From Bacteroidia bacterium (GTDB lineage: Bacteria; Bacteroidota; Bacteroidia; UBA4408), in assembly GCA_023262495.1 (NCBI GenBank), contig JALRAS010000016.1, positions 1 through 33,895 of the forward strand: a stretch of DNA of 33,895 nt. Direction: 5' to 3'. A model generated the notes under the pieces. The model searched no databases. It was not told the origin of the DNA and saw only the letters and a list, made by a program, of their open reading frames with translations. A program made the translations under genes and the position numbers. Shown one piece after another: positions 9,180 to 16,948 of the stretch (position 1 is the stretch's first letter; every line of letters begins with the position of its first letter).

Positions 9180-9209
9180 CAAACCTACATTATTTTTTTG
9201 AATCAACAA
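9180..9209 (-). promoter_or_regulatory. Promoter of the wzz-wzy unit
   Basis: On the minus strand, TTG (9209-9207), a 19-base spacer, then TAGGTTTG (9187-9180). This fits the Bacteroidota consensus in both elements and spacing and leaves a leader of about 18 bases before the ATG at 9156. Confidence 0.6.
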
Positions 9210-9252
9210 TTTCCATCAATTCTTGTTATCATCATAAATATGCGGTATGTAG

Positions 9253-9283
9253 TTCCGATTTTTAGAATAAAACGCTACTTTTG
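9253..9283 (+). promoter_or_regulatory. Promoter of the glutaryl-CoA dehydrogenase gene
   Basis: TACTTTTG at 9276-9283 is a full match to TAnnTTTG. A near-TTG (TTC, 9253-9255) sits 20 bases upstream. The start codon at 9304 would leave a leader of about 15 bases. Confidence 0.5.
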
Positions 9284-9303
9284 CCGCGCAAAAAACAACA
9301 AAA

Positions 9304-10488
9304 ATGGCAGCTAAAACAGACGTATTTCAGCATCCTGACTACTATTTGATGGATGAGTTACTCACAGATGAACACAAATTAATTCGCGATACAGCGCGTG
9401 CTTGGGTTAAAAAAGAAGTTTCTCCAATTGTGGAAGATGCTTGCCAAAAAGCAGAATTTCCCAAGCAATGGATTAAAGGTTTAGCCAGTATCGGTGCTTT
9501 TGGTCCTTACATTCCTGTAGAGTACGGTGGTGCAGGTCTCGATCAAATCTCCTATGGCATTATCATGCAGGAGCTCGAAAGAGGCGACAGTGGACTGCGC
9601 AGTACTGCCTCTGTTCAAAGCTCATTAGTTATGTTCCCCATATTTACTTATGCCACCGAAGAGCAAAAGAAAAAGTATTTGCCCAAATTGGCATCAGGTG
9701 AAATGATGGGATGTTTTGGTTTAACCGAACCCGATCATGGCTCTAACCCCGGTGGAATGATTACCAACATCAAAGATAAAGGCGATCATTATATACTCAA
9801 CGGGGCAAAAATGTGGATCTCTAATTCTCCATTTGCTGACATTGCAGTGGTTTGGGCCAAGGATGAAAGTGGTGCCATTCGTGGAATGGTGGTTGAACGT
9901 GGTTGGGAAGGATTCACAACGCCTGAAACTCATGGTAAGTGGAGCCTAAGAGCAAGTGCCACAGGTGAATTGGTTTTTGATAATGTAAAAGTGCCTAAGG
10001 AAAATGTGTTTCCTGATATTAAAGGTTTGAAAGGTCCTTTAAGCTGTTTAAACAGTGCACGTTATGGCATCGCTTGGGGGGCCATAGGCGCAGCAATGGA
10101 TTGTTATGATTCTGCATTGCGATATGCAAAAGAGCGTGTTCAGTTTGGCAAACCCATTGCGGGATTTCAGTTGACACAGAAAAAATTAGCAGAGATGATT
10201 ACTGAAATCACAAAGGCTCAGTTGCTTACGCATCGTTTGGGTGTGCTCAAAAATGAACACAGAGCCACACCGGCACAAATCAGTATGGCCAAAAGAAATA
10301 ATGTACACATGGCAATTACCATTGCGCGCGAGGCAAGACAAATACATGGCGGAATGGGTATTACGGGTGAGTATCCAATCATGCGTCATATGATGAACTT
10401 AGAAAGTGTAATTACCTACGAGGGCACACACGATATTCATCTATTGATTACAGGAATGGATATTACCGGAATCAGTGCATTCGAATAA
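9304..10488 (+). CDS. gcdH: Glutaryl-CoA dehydrogenase (acyl-CoA dehydrogenase family)
   Basis: FAD enzyme that oxidises and decarboxylates glutaryl-CoA to crotonyl-CoA in lysine/tryptophan breakdown, cytoplasmic. The 394 residues match the acyl-CoA dehydrogenase fold throughout: GCFGLTEPDHGSNP at about 137-149 for FAD/substrate contact, then KMWISNSPFADIAVVWAK. The catalytic base is Glu373 in VITYEGTHDIH. Features that point to the glutaryl-specific branch are the DSGLRSTASVQSSL stretch (Arg and Ser bind the substrate carboxylate in GCDH) and the C-terminal GMDITGISAF. A related acyl-CoA dehydrogenase cannot be wholly excluded. It has its own promoter and is divergent from wzz. The 3-hydroxyacyl-CoA dehydrogenase about 12 kb away could act further down the same route. 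Confidence 0.92.
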   Translation: MAAKTDVFQHPDYYLMDELLTDEHKLIRDTARAWVKKEVSPIVEDACQKAEFPKQWIKGLASIGAFGPYIPVEYGGAGLDQISYGIIMQELERGDSGLRSTASVQSSLVMFPIFTYATEEQKKKYLPKLASGEMMGCFGLTEPDHGSNPGGMITNIKDKGDHYILNGAKMWISNSPFADIAVVWAKDESGAIRGMVVERGWEGFTTPETHGKWSLRASATGELVFDNVKVPKENVFPDIKGLKGPLSCLNSARYGIAWGAIGAAMDCYDSALRYAKERVQFGKPIAGFQLTQKKLAEMITEITKAQLLTHRLGVLKNEHRATPAQISMAKRNNVHMAITIAREARQIHGGMGITGEYPIMRHMMNLESVITYEGTHDIHLLITGMDITGISAFE

Positions 10489-10507
10489 ATAAAATTGCAT
10501 ACTTTTA

Positions 10508-10537
10508 TTGATTTGTATTTAAATTTTATTATGTTTG
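10508..10537 (+). promoter_or_regulatory. Promoter of the 146-residue secreted protein gene
   Basis: TTG (10508-10510), 19-base spacer, TATGTTTG (10530-10537): both elements and spacing fit the Bacteroidota consensus. The ATG at 10564 lies about 20 bases beyond the expected start of transcription. Confidence 0.55.
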
Positions 10538-10563
10538 TGTAAGTATAAATTTTAATTCTAATC

Positions 10564-11004
10564 ATGAAAACTGTTAAACTTTTCTCAATCATCGTTTCTT
10601 CATTATTTTTTATTTCTTCCGCTGCAATAGCTCAAAAAGGGAAAAAGGACAAGCCATTGGATGGGTTTAATTATGATGTTAAGATCACCGTTGAAGCACA
10701 AACTAAACCAACAAAACCTATGGAAGATGAAATGTCTTTCAAAGGTGAAAAACTGAAAACAAAAGCTTTAGCAGAAAAGTATAAATTTAAACCAGCTGCC
10801 TTTACAGCCACCGTTGACTCATCTAATGCCGAAGAGGTAGTAATTACCTTTGATGCAGTGATGAAAGGCGAAACTGATGACGACCTGCTCACATGGCATG
10901 GAACCGTTACCGGTGAAGATATTGAAGGCACTGCGATATGGACCAAGAAAGGTAAAACAAAGAAAAGTTTTGCCATTGTTGGTATTCAGAAAAAGAAAAA
11001 ATAG
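10564..11004 (+). CDS. Small secreted protein of unknown function
   Basis: A 146-residue protein with a clear Sec signal peptide (Lys at positions 2 and 6, hydrophobic core SIIVSSLFFISSAAIA, likely cleavage after AIAQ). The mature part is rich in Lys, Thr, Asp and Glu, shows alternating hydrophobic residues consistent with beta strands (VKITVEAQT, EEVVITFDAV, TWHGTVTG) and ends in a basic KKKK tail. I do not recognise the family. A periplasmic or surface beta-barrel-like fold is possible but not shown. It has its own promoter and stands alone after the glutaryl-CoA dehydrogenase gene. Confidence 0.75.
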   Translation: MKTVKLFSIIVSSLFFISSAAIAQKGKKDKPLDGFNYDVKITVEAQTKPTKPMEDEMSFKGEKLKTKALAEKYKFKPAAFTATVDSSNAEEVVITFDAVMKGETDDDLLTWHGTVTGEDIEGTAIWTKKGKTKKSFAIVGIQKKKK

Positions 11005-11453
11005 TCAGCACTTTCTTATAAAATCATGCTGTATTAAAACATTTTTTGGATCGTCTACTTTCCCTTAAAATGTTTGATAGCTCACCCTGCGCAAGCTAAT
11101 TTTTTTCGGTGATGCATGGTTTATACCCCTCTTAATTTAAAATCATTCCAATAGTTGCAATGCCTAATCTTCGTCATTCAATGTGTATTGGTATGTAATG
11201 TTACCTATTATTTTGCAGGCAAAAGATTTAATCAATAAGATTTTTAGATTAAGGATGAGCTTGCTGACTTAGCAGGTAGTTATGGGCAAGTTAAACAATA
11301 GTAGAAATACGGTCTGCAAAAACCAATGGGCTGACCACTCAATGTGACAAAAAAGAGCATATTGTACTTAAAAGTGGAGATCAGAAACCACTCAAAAAAC
11401 GGGGCGTATTCTGAAAAGCCTTACGAGTAGGAACAAAATTTAGTTATTAAAAA
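11005..11453. other. 449-base non-coding stretch with a 9-bp inverted repeat
   Basis: No intact gene. AAACATTTT (11037-11045) and AAAATGTTT (11067-11075) form a perfect 9-bp stem with a 21-base loop, which could act at the end of the upstream transcript but lacks a U-tract. One frame from 11248 to 11433 looks partly codon-like but is broken by TAG-TAG and TGA, so at most it is a decayed remnant. No promoter with good TAnnTTTG match was seen for the downstream lipoprotein. Confidence 0.5.
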
Positions 11454-11990
11454 ATGAAAAAAACAATTACAAACATTTTATTGATTTGCTCACTAGCAAT
11501 TTTCTTTACTTCATGTGTATCAACGAACAAAGGATTTCAGTCTTCTCCAGTAATTTCTAGAAATGTTCAATTAGACCCTATAAAAGCAGACATAAAAGTA
11601 AATGAAACAACCAAACTTACAGGTCAAAGTTCAAGTGTATATTTTCTGTTCTTCAGAATAAGTGGTGACAATACTTCAGCTGACGGCATCAATTATAGCA
11701 CTGATGCGGGTGGTTCAATATTGAGTCAATATAATCCATTAAAACTGATGAAAACAGCCAAACTAAACAAAGTAAGGTCGGCTGCAGCATATAAAGCTCT
11801 ATCTACCGGAGATTATGACTTTTTAGTACATCCAAATTACACTATGACCACAAAAAATTATTTAGGTCTTGTAAAAATTTATGAATGTACAGTTTCAGGA
11901 TATGGAGCAAAATATCAAAACTTTAGAACAGAGAAGCAAAAGATTGTAATCTTAGAAGATGGTAAAGAGATAATACTTCAAGATAAATAG
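11454..11990 (+). CDS. Lipoprotein of unknown function
   Basis: 178 residues with a lipoprotein signal peptide: MKK, hydrophobic core LLICSLAIFF and lipobox FTSC with Cys21 as the lipidation site. The mature part contains a Ser/Ala-rich stretch and a conserved-looking block around SAAAYKALSTGDYDFLVHPN (about 111-130), then a C-terminal beta-rich part (CTVSGYGAKYQNF). I do not recognise a named family, though it resembles anonymous lipoproteins of Bacteroidota. It lies in a markedly AT-rich island and its stop codon is followed within 10 bases by a long palindrome, a cassette-like arrangement. Confidence 0.75.
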   Translation: MKKTITNILLICSLAIFFTSCVSTNKGFQSSPVISRNVQLDPIKADIKVNETTKLTGQSSSVYFLFFRISGDNTSADGINYSTDAGGSILSQYNPLKLMKTAKLNKVRSAAAYKALSTGDYDFLVHPNYTMTTKNYLGLVKIYECTVSGYGAKYQNFRTEKQKIVILEDGKEIILQDK

Positions 11991-11997
11991 TCTATAA

Positions 11998-12144
11998 AAC
12001 CTAGCCCATAACAGTACATTGGCGATAGGCGGGGTTGTGTCTCCGCTTGACAGATTTGTGGTAGCCGAAAGTTCAGTTCTCCGAACAAACTTTTGTGCTA
12101 AAAATCCCGCCCATCGCCAATCTGCAAACCATCATTGGTAGGTT
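11998..12144. repeat. 147-bp imperfect palindrome, attC-like or MITE-like
   Basis: Arms at 12018-12033 and 12106-12121 pair over 16 bases (15 of 16, one A-C mismatch), and the stem extends inward by one G-T and two A-T pairs. An inner hairpin GTTC/GAAC sits at 12071-12074/12083-12086. The outermost AACCTA (11998-12003) pairs with TAGGTT (12139-12144), with mostly unpaired bases between the outer and main stems. The element starts 8 bases after one stop codon and ends 32 bases before the next start. The size, position and bulged arms recall integron attC sites, but the canonical core boxes are not clean. A non-autonomous mobile repeat is the main alternative. Confidence 0.6.
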
Positions 12145-12176
12145 ACACAAACCGGTAAAATTTATATTGGTAGACA

Positions 12177-12863
12177 ATGAAAAAGAAATTAATATTTGTT
12201 TTTTTTACATTTATATCTACAAATATTTTGTGTCAAAATAAAACGGTAATTGACGAGCAAGTTTTAACCAATGGAAAATTAATTAGACTAACATCATTTT
12301 ATTCAAATGATGAAAACAAACACTATGCAATAGAATTGATAAATAGATTTTCTGATGACACCATCGTAAATTACATTGACAGTATTCAACACGCACATTG
12401 TTCGCCACCTAATTCAATTTTATTTGTAAACGACAGTACCGGATTTTTTACTGAGTCAGGCGGATGTTACGCGTCATACGATTGGCTATTTAGAACAACA
12501 GACAGAGGAAAAACTTGGAAGCATATAAAAACTGGAAGCAGAACATATGGCAATCCCGCATTATGTAGACTTAACAATAGCACATTTTATATGTTTACTG
12601 AATTAAAGGGAATAATTATTTGGGATTTTAAGGAAGGTAAATTGACATATTCATTGACTTCAGATGGAGGTATTAATTGGAAAACGAACTCGCAAGATAT
12701 TGTAGTAAATACCCGGATAAATGAAATTCATAACATAACATACTCAGCAGACGGACAAGTTACGCTTGAATGTGGTGAAAAATATATTGTAGAAGGAGAC
12801 CGAAAAAAAGTAACAATAATTCAATCAAATAATTTCGGGAATTCCTTTAATGAATTAAAGTGA
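12177..12863 (+). CDS. Secreted BNR/sialidase-like repeat protein of unknown function
   Basis: 228 residues with a Sec signal peptide (KKK, then LIFVFFTFISTNIL, cleavage probably near CQN). Aspartate-box-like motifs of the BNR type recur: FRTTDRGKTWKHI (about 105-117), LTSDGGINWKTN (about 160-171) and QSNNFGNSFNEL near the end, which suggests blades of a small beta-propeller. Too short for a full sialidase, and I see no catalytic residues that would support one. The gene is extremely AT-rich compared with the flanking metabolic genes, suggesting acquisition. It follows the palindromic element. Confidence 0.7.
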   Translation: MKKKLIFVFFTFISTNILCQNKTVIDEQVLTNGKLIRLTSFYSNDENKHYAIELINRFSDDTIVNYIDSIQHAHCSPPNSILFVNDSTGFFTESGGCYASYDWLFRTTDRGKTWKHIKTGSRTYGNPALCRLNNSTFYMFTELKGIIIWDFKEGKLTYSLTSDGGINWKTNSQDIVVNTRINEIHNITYSADGQVTLECGEKYIVEGDRKKVTIIQSNNFGNSFNELK

Positions 12864-13103
12864 CCGTTAAAGAATGAAGTATCGACACAAAAAACTATCC
12901 AATAATAGCCTATTCATGCTAAATGCACCTTCAGTGCTCATTTGGAAGTTAGTAATTCTCTTGTAAATTTTTAATAGGTTTGCAGTTCAGTGCTTCAATA
13001 TCGCAGCCATCGCTACAGGTAAAATATGCAAGCCCAAACATCTAAAAAATTATCTCAAAAATTAAACTGTAATGTATTTGATTTTGGGATTACACCTGTA
13101 TAC

Positions 13104-14000
13104 TCATGTTTTGGCGGCAATAGGATTGCTCTTACCTGCCATATATACTCCGCAGCAAATCATCAAGGAGGCAACAATTTTAATGTAATCAATCTGATCT
13201 GTGCCCATCATAATGGCAAACAAGGCGGTCATCAGCGGTTGTGAATAGATGTAAGTGCCGGCCACCGATGCACTTAAATTTTTTAAGGAGTAGGTATTTA
13301 ATATGTAGGCAAAATAGGTGGTTCCTATGATTACAAATAGTACTTCATAATAGATTTTCACAGGCATTGATCGCCAATCTACCATTTGCAGTTCTCCATA
13401 ACCAAAAGGTAATACAATGATGAATCCGGTTAAAAACACCCATTTAATCACTGTAATGGTATGATATTTTTGCATGAGCGGCTTTACGATAATGAGGTAA
13501 AGTCCCCAAGAGCAAGCGTTAAGAAGTACTAATAAATCGCCCCAATTTACATAAGACAAAGTGTTATTGCTGTTGGGGTTCAGAATAAGAAACACAGCAC
13601 CTGCCAACCCCGTAATGATACCTGCAACACGCAGCAATGAAAATTTCTCGGTCATCGAAAAATAACCCATAATCAATACAAGAATTGGCGTACAAACCAT
13701 CATGATAGATGCATTGATGGGAGAGGTTAAACTCAAACCTTTAAAGAACATTAATTGGTTTGCGGCAACTCCGAATATGCCACAAAAAAACAAACGTAGC
13801 CTATCCTCTTTCGCAATTTTCTCTTGGCGCATGAACAATGATGTGATCCAATAGAGCATCATACCGCAACAGGCGCGCAGTAAAATAAAACCACTCGATT
13901 GAATGTGACTTCCTAAAACATCTTTTGCAACAGAGTAATTGATGCTGTATATCAGATTGGCACCGAATAAGGAAAGGTGACCCGCCAAGGATTTATTCAT
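13104..14000 (-). CDS. EamA-family drug/metabolite transporter (DMT superfamily)
   Basis: Inner-membrane permease of 298 residues with about ten hydrophobic helices arranged as two EamA repeats (about 5-140 and 150-290). Repeat-type motifs are visible, including NASIMMVCTPILVLIMGY in the first half, ITGLAGAVFLI between them and SVAGTYIYSQPLMTALFAI in the second. The substrate cannot be predicted from sequence; the family exports amino acids, nucleotides or other metabolites. It has a well-formed promoter about 60 bases upstream of the ATG at 14000. The ArsC-like gene lies upstream on the same strand, 177 bases away, probably a separate transcript. Confidence 0.85.
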   Translation of the reverse strand: MNKSLAGHLSLFGANLIYSINYSVAKDVLGSHIQSSGFILLRACCGMMLYWITSLFMRQEKIAKEDRLRLFFCGIFGVAANQLMFFKGLSLTSPINASIMMVCTPILVLIMGYFSMTEKFSLLRVAGIITGLAGAVFLILNPNSNNTLSYVNWGDLLVLLNACSWGLYLIIVKPLMQKYHTITVIKWVFLTGFIIVLPFGYGELQMVDWRSMPVKIYYEVLFVIIGTTYFAYILNTYSLKNLSASVAGTYIYSQPLMTALFAIMMGTDQIDYIKIVASLMICCGVYMAGKSNPIAAKT

Positions 14001-14068
14001 AAGAAACTTCGTTTAGGAAGTTAATCATGTTTGTCAGTTTGCTTGGCTTAGATATTTTATTCATGCAG

Positions 14069-14099
14069 CAAAAATAACACCCATCAAATGCATCATCAA
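14069..14099 (-). promoter_or_regulatory. Promoter of the EamA transporter gene
   Basis: Minus strand: TTG (14099-14097), 20-base spacer, TATTTTTG (14076-14069). Both elements fit the Bacteroidota consensus. The leader before the ATG at 14000 would be about 60 bases. Confidence 0.55.
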
Positions 14100-14177
14100 A
14101 AAAAATATTACGAAGGATTTTAATAAAAATAGCTCAATTATGTTTATGATGACCAATCTGTTTGAGTGTTGTCGTAT

Positions 14178-14528
14178 TTATTTAAACACTTTTTTAAGTG
14201 CCTCGATGGTACTTTTAGTGCTACCAATAAAAATTTGATCATTGTAAATAATGGTTGGTCTCTTTAAAAAGGTATACTCTTGAAGAATGTAGTTGCGGTA
14301 ATCTTTTTCCTCTAGCTTCATTTTATCTAATCCCAATATGCGATACTTCATGGCCACTCTGCTAAACAATTTTTCGTGTGAGCCCGCCAACTTTACCAAC
14401 TCATCAAGTTGAGAAGGCGTAATTTTTTCTTCTTTGATATCTTGTATTACTACATCATCAGAAAGCTTAAGTTCAGACAATATTCGTTTACAAGTACTGC
14501 ACGACCCCAATTGATAGATTTTTTTCAT
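14178..14528 (-). CDS. ArsC/Spx-family thioredoxin-fold protein
   Basis: 116 residues, the usual length for the ArsC/Spx/YffB superfamily. The N-terminus reads YQLGSCSTCKRIL, placing a CxxC pair (Cys10, Cys13) at the ArsC active-site position. The C-terminal half has the family's RPTIIYNDQIFIGS segment before the last helix. True arsenate reductases have a Cys-x-x-Ser-Arg site and further conserved arginines; the CSTCK form here is more like Spx or uncharacterised ArsC relatives. I would not infer arsenate reduction. No ars genes are nearby. It is divergent from the flippase-like gene. Confidence 0.8.
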   Translation of the reverse strand: MKKIYQLGSCSTCKRILSELKLSDDVVIQDIKEEKITPSQLDELVKLAGSHEKLFSRVAMKYRILGLDKMKLEEKDYRNYILQEYTFLKRPTIIYNDQIFIGSTKSTIEALKKVFK

Positions 14529-14612
14529 AGGAAGTTATAATTTGCTAATTGATAGATGAAATAACAAAGTCCGTAATTTTTTGTTTACATTGGCAAGCAA
14601 AATAAATGTGTT

Positions 14613-15686
14613 TTGAGCTCAACCGAAGGTAGTCCGATTCAAAATTTCAAAACCTACAGACTGATTTTACCTGTAATTATCGGCCTTGGAGTTGCCTCTT
14701 ACATGCTCATTAAAAATTTTACTCCGGGAGCGTTTAGTAAAGTTAATTTCACGCTCGAGAGTTCTATTTGGATTTTTCTTGCTTTATCGATGGTGGTGGT
14801 AAGGGATTTGGCTTACATGGTGCGCATAAGAGTGCTTACCGACAATTTGCTCAGCTGGCGAAAAAGTTTTCAGGTAATTATGTTATGGGAATTTGCATCT
14901 GCTGTCATTCCGCCAAGTCTAGGAGGAGGATTTGCAGTTGCTATCTATTTGCTCAACAAAGAAAAAGTTGAGCTCGGTAAAAGTATTTCGGTAATTTTAT
15001 TCTCATCGTTGTTAGATGGAATATTTTTAGGTGTGATGGCTCCTATGGCCTATTTCTTGGCTGGTGGTGAAATGTTGTTTGCCAACTTAAACATTAAGTT
15101 ACCCCAGTTTTTATCCTACTTCATCAATGAAAAAAGTATTGCGTTTACCTTTTGGTTGGTTTACTTTTCGGTGCTATTTTATAAGTTATTAGTAGCATTT
15201 GCCCTTTTTGTTGATGCTGCAGCAGTAAAGAAGTTTTTAGTAACGATTTTTAGGTTGCCCGTGCTGCGTAAGTTTGCACTAAAAGCACAGGCAACGGGAG
15301 ATGAAATGATTATTGCCAGTGCAGAACTTAAAGGTAAAACAGGTTCGTATTGGTTTTGGTCGATATTCAGCACATTCGTGAGTTGGAGTGCGAGGTTTTT
15401 AATCATTAATTTTATTATTGCCGCTTTCACTCCCGATTATCTCAATCACTTGGTGTTATATTGCAAACAAATCATCATAGGAATCATCAATATTATAAGC
15501 CCTACGCCCGGAGGTAGCGGATTGGCTGAAATAATGTTCTCTCAATTCTTTAAAGCTGAATTGCAGAATAATCTCACCTTGGCAACTGCATTAGCACTCC
15601 TCTGGAGATTAATTAGTTACTACCCATATATTTTTGCTGGAGTCATCATTCTGCCAAGGTGGATTAAAAGAGTGTATTCGAATTGA
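14613..15686 (+). CDS. Flippase-like membrane protein (LPG synthase TM region/UPF0104 family)
   Basis: Integral membrane protein of 357 residues with about eight hydrophobic helices, of the family sharing the membrane domain of lysylphosphatidylglycerol synthase. Family-typical features are WEFASAVIPPSLGGGFAVAI (about 92-111) and IIGIINIISPTPGGSGLAE near residue 300, a Pro-Gly-Gly-Ser-Gly loop. The attached synthase domain is absent, so a lipid flippase-like or unknown role is the most that can be said. The start is TTG at 14613: an in-frame TAA at 14574 closes the frame upstream, no ATG or GTG lies between, and the next Met (residue 31) would cut the first membrane helix. Confidence 0.82.
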   Translation: MSSTEGSPIQNFKTYRLILPVIIGLGVASYMLIKNFTPGAFSKVNFTLESSIWIFLALSMVVVRDLAYMVRIRVLTDNLLSWRKSFQVIMLWEFASAVIPPSLGGGFAVAIYLLNKEKVELGKSISVILFSSLLDGIFLGVMAPMAYFLAGGEMLFANLNIKLPQFLSYFINEKSIAFTFWLVYFSVLFYKLLVAFALFVDAAAVKKFLVTIFRLPVLRKFALKAQATGDEMIIASAELKGKTGSYWFWSIFSTFVSWSARFLIINFIIAAFTPDYLNHLVLYCKQIIIGIINIISPTPGGSGLAEIMFSQFFKAELQNNLTLATALALLWRLISYYPYIFAGVIILPRWIKRVYSN

Positions 15687-15708
15687 TTTCTCCTAGTTGT
15701 TTTCATAG

Positions 15709-15716
15709 TATATTTG
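15709..15716 (+). promoter_or_regulatory. Candidate -7 element for the proline dehydrogenase operon
   Basis: TATATTTG fully matches TAnnTTTG and lies in the 53-base gap after the flippase-like gene, 23 bases before the ATG at 15740. The nearest upstream TTG at a usable distance (15683-15685) gives a 23-base spacer, slightly long. Confidence 0.4.
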
Positions 15717-15739
15717 CATGATTAATATTTTGTTCGTTT

Positions 15740-16915
15740 ATGTCCCACATATCATTTGATAATACTGAAATTGCTTTTGCTTCAAAAAGTGATGCTGATT
15801 TGAATCGTTCCTACTTGTTGTTTACCATGGTGAGTCGTACCTCTTGGGTGAAGATAGGAAAGCGTTTTACAAACATAGCTTTTAGTTTGCGCCTGCCTAT
15901 TTCAGGTTTGATTAAGGCTACCATCTTTAAACAATTTTGTGGAGGTGAGAATATTGATGATTGCGCAAATGCCATTAAAGCGCTTGGAGATTATAAAATT
16001 GGAACTATTCTTGACTACAGCGTTGAAGGCAAAGAAGCTGAGGAGGAGTTTGACAAAACAGCAGGAGAAACGCTGGACACCATCAAGCGTGCCGCAGGCG
16101 ATAGCAATATTCCTTTTTGTGTTTTTAAGGTTACCGGTTTGGCTCGTTTTGCCCTGCTCGAAAAGGTAAGTGCGCAAGCGCAATTAAACACCCAAGAAGA
16201 AAAAGAATGGCAAAAAGTAAAGGATCGTGTGTTGCGTATTTGTGCTCAGGCAGCAGCAACCGGAGTTCCAATTTTTATTGATGCCGAAGAGTCATGGATT
16301 CAGAGTGCCATTGATGCATTAGCCGATGATATGATGAGTCAATTCAACAAACAAAAGGCTATTGTATACAATACCGTTCAGTTATATAGAAAAGACCGTC
16401 TTGAATTCATTAAAAAATCGCACAGTTTGGCCCAAAAAAATGCCTATTTACTGGGCCTAAAACTTGTACGCGGAGCTTACATGGAAAAAGAACGCGAGCG
16501 AGCAACAGCCATGAATTATCAAAATCCAATTCAAAATAGCAAAGAGGATAGCGATATTGACTACAATGCAGCCTTGGATTATTGTCTCGAACATATCAAT
16601 GAAATAGCAATTTGTGCAGGAACGCACAATGAAAAGAGTTCTTTACACTTGGTTGAATTGATGAAAAAGTTTAAGGTACCTGCGAATGATAATAGGGTTT
16701 ATTTCTCTCAATTATTGGGAATGAGCGACCACATCTCTTACAACCTTGCACAAGCCGGCTATAATGTGGCCAAGTACGTTCCTTACGGCCCGGTGAAAGA
16801 TGTGCTTCCATACCTAATTCGCAGAGCAGAAGAAAATACTTCTGTTAAAGGACAAACAGGTCGCGAACTAAGTTTGATTATCAAAGAAAAGCAAAGAAGA
16901 AAAAAGCAACATTGA
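15740..16915 (+). CDS. Proline dehydrogenase
   Basis: FAD-dependent TIM-barrel enzyme that oxidises proline to pyrroline-5-carboxylate, passing electrons to the quinone pool; membrane-associated. At 391 residues it is the stand-alone form, not the PutA fusion. Family motifs visible are GLKLVRGAYMEKERERA (about 242-258), CAGTHNEKSS (about 293-302), YGPVKDVLPYLIRRAEEN near the C-terminus (the RRAEEN segment contacts the substrate carboxylate) and a conserved PANDNRVYFSQLLGMSD loop. First gene of a probable operon with two M16 peptidase genes (33- and 26-base gaps). The partner P5C dehydrogenase is not in this window. Confidence 0.93.
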   Translation: MSHISFDNTEIAFASKSDADLNRSYLLFTMVSRTSWVKIGKRFTNIAFSLRLPISGLIKATIFKQFCGGENIDDCANAIKALGDYKIGTILDYSVEGKEAEEEFDKTAGETLDTIKRAAGDSNIPFCVFKVTGLARFALLEKVSAQAQLNTQEEKEWQKVKDRVLRICAQAAATGVPIFIDAEESWIQSAIDALADDMMSQFNKQKAIVYNTVQLYRKDRLEFIKKSHSLAQKNAYLLGLKLVRGAYMEKERERATAMNYQNPIQNSKEDSDIDYNAALDYCLEHINEIAICAGTHNEKSSLHLVELMKKFKVPANDNRVYFSQLLGMSDHISYNLAQAGYNVAKYVPYGPVKDVLPYLIRRAEENTSVKGQTGRELSLIIKEKQRRKKQH

Positions 16916-16948
16916 ATTCACCTGAAACTAATTTAAAGCAATTTTAAT

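Noticed and set aside
11248-11433. Possible transposase or other gene remnant upstream of the lipoprotein
   Set aside because: One frame reads partly like protein but is broken by TAG-TAG and TGA, and I could not match it to any family. Listed only as possible decay.
12177-12863. Sialidase
   Set aside because: BNR-like motifs alone are not enough. The protein is short and lacks recognisable sialidase catalytic residues.
13026-13244. Small rightward ORF of 72 codons
   Set aside because: Most of it lies antisense inside the EamA transporter gene, has no export or domain features, and looks like a shadow frame.
14178-14528. Arsenate reductase
   Set aside because: The active site is Cys-Ser-Thr-Cys-Lys instead of the Cys-x-x-Ser-Arg form, and no other arsenic genes are near. 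Called only as an ArsC/Spx-family protein.
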